64,000 nt of DNA, taken from UBA4744 sp963718995. GTDB taxonomy: Bacteria > Actinomycetota > Acidimicrobiia > Spongiisociales > UBA4744. The stretch is from assembly GCA_963718995.1 (NCBI GenBank), contig CAVRAP010000020.1, positions 310,001 to 374,000 on the forward strand, in the 5' to 3' direction. Each line of letters starts with the position of its first letter. The first letter of the stretch is position 1. A program made the translations under genes and the position numbers. The notes beneath the pieces are model-generated. The model was not told the DNA's origin and did no database searches. It saw nothing but the letters and a program-made list of their open reading frames with translations. Of this stretch, positions 63,734 to 64,000 are shown piece after piece.

Positions 63734-63943
63734 CTACGCTCGCGGGCGCTTCGCCGCCACCGCTCCGACGATCACCGCAACCACTCCGCCGATCACCCCG
63801 GCAATCTGACGCAATCCAAATTCGGTCGTATCTCCTATTCCCATCACGTCGGCAAGCGCCGCAATCGCAACCAGGATCGCTCCGGCCGAGGAAACCACAA
63901 TGCCGAGCGCCCTACGGGACACGGCCACCCTCCGTTTCGTCAT
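63734..63943 (-). CDS. Small two-helix membrane protein
   Basis: A 69-residue hydrophobic protein with two helices (ALGIVVSSAGAILVAIAALADV and IAGVIGGVVAVIVGAVAA) and basic ends (MTKRRVAVSRR, KRPRA). No family was recognised. Its ATG overlaps the end of an upstream partial gene by about 30 nt, suggesting coupling. Its composition fits a real membrane protein, but length leaves doubt. Confidence 0.5.
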   Translation of the reverse strand: MTKRRVAVSRRALGIVVSSAGAILVAIAALADVMGIGDTTEFGLRQIAGVIGGVVAVIVGAVAAKRPRA

Positions 63944-64000
63944 CCAACCTGCCGGTCCGGGCGGCCCTCTCGATGACAGCCTCAGCTTCGACCTCGATCT
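63912..64000 (-). CDS. C-terminal end of an unidentified protein (cut by window edge)
   Basis: An open frame entering from the right edge and stopping at TAG 63912-63914 gives 28 residues, IEVEAEAVIERAARTGRLDD and a polar tail. Composition is coding-like, and the next small gene overlaps its end. Too short to identify. Confidence 0.4.
   Translation of the reverse strand, partial: IEVEAEAVIERAARTGRLDDETEGGRVP

Overview
This is a high-GC, gene-dense bacterial chromosome fragment, most likely from an uncultured member of the Actinomycetota (class Acidimicrobiia would fit, but this is an inference). Supporting signs are F420/deazaflavin-type enzymes (LLM oxidoreductase, DUF385-like reductase), a TIGR03084/mycothiol-isomerase-type DinB protein, DUF4032 and DUF4389 proteins, actinobacterial-type LexA boxes (TCGAAC-N4-GTTCGA), an imuA'/imuB/dnaE2 mutasome, lipoproteins with Thr-rich linkers, an LPETG protein, and the order rpsO-pnp-M16 peptidase-dapB-dapA on one strand. 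No rRNA, tRNA, CRISPR array, prophage or insertion sequence was seen. No gene-free stretch exceeds about 300 bases; the longest (48,317-48,580) is described as a possible leader.

Layout. 0-9 kb: start of dapA, a thioredoxin-TPR protein, a cyclophilin, envelope proteins, dapB, an M16 peptidase and a rhomboid protease. 9-15 kb: a VWA protein with an HExxH motif paired with a CobS/MoxR-like AAA protein with altered Walker motifs, a LOG-family protein, a DinB-type protein and a PD-(D/E)xK-like protein. 15-24 kb: a convergent c-di-GMP pair (HD-GYP; GGDEF-EAL), the helicase Lhr, a DUF4032 kinase-like protein and MarC. 24-34 kb: housekeeping and redox genes (SDR, flavin reductase, USP, saccharopine-dehydrogenase-like, MTHFR, MBL hydrolase), an ABC exporter and a lipoate/octanoyl transferase-like protein. 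34-44 kb: an ECF sigma factor coupled to a membrane protein with a repeat domain, AroQ fused to an alpha/beta hydrolase, lysoplasmalogenase, ferritin, a GH13-like enzyme coupled to a P-loop kinase, a lysozyme-like secreted protein and ATP-type PEPCK. 44-60 kb: a small HDSWM-repeat membrane protein, dnaE2 (imuC), an M23 peptidase, a secreted protein with three copies of the repeat domain found next to the sigma factor, an LLM oxidoreductase, an MFS transporter, a YcaQ-like glycosylase, PlsC, imuB, imuA' and an Fpg/Nei-like glycosylase. 60-64 kb: pnp with an RGD-rich repeat tail, and rpsO.

How the genes work together. Two near-identical LexA boxes stand before dnaE2 and imuA'-imuB, so the translesion mutasome is probably one SOS regulon split across two loci. 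The YcaQ-like and Fpg/Nei-like glycosylases nearby make 44-61 kb rich in DNA repair. The ECF sigma factor and its overlapping membrane partner share an extracellular module with a secreted protein 16 kb away, suggesting an uncharacterised surface or envelope-sensing family.

Data quality. At least ten otherwise conserved genes are split by single-base frame changes (M16, GGDEF-EAL, lhr twice, marC, saccharopine-dehydrogenase-like, aroQ, DUF385-like, dnaE2, imuB). Several lie at or beside short homopolymers. Residual assembly indels are more likely than pseudogenes, so these are annotated as single genes across the break.
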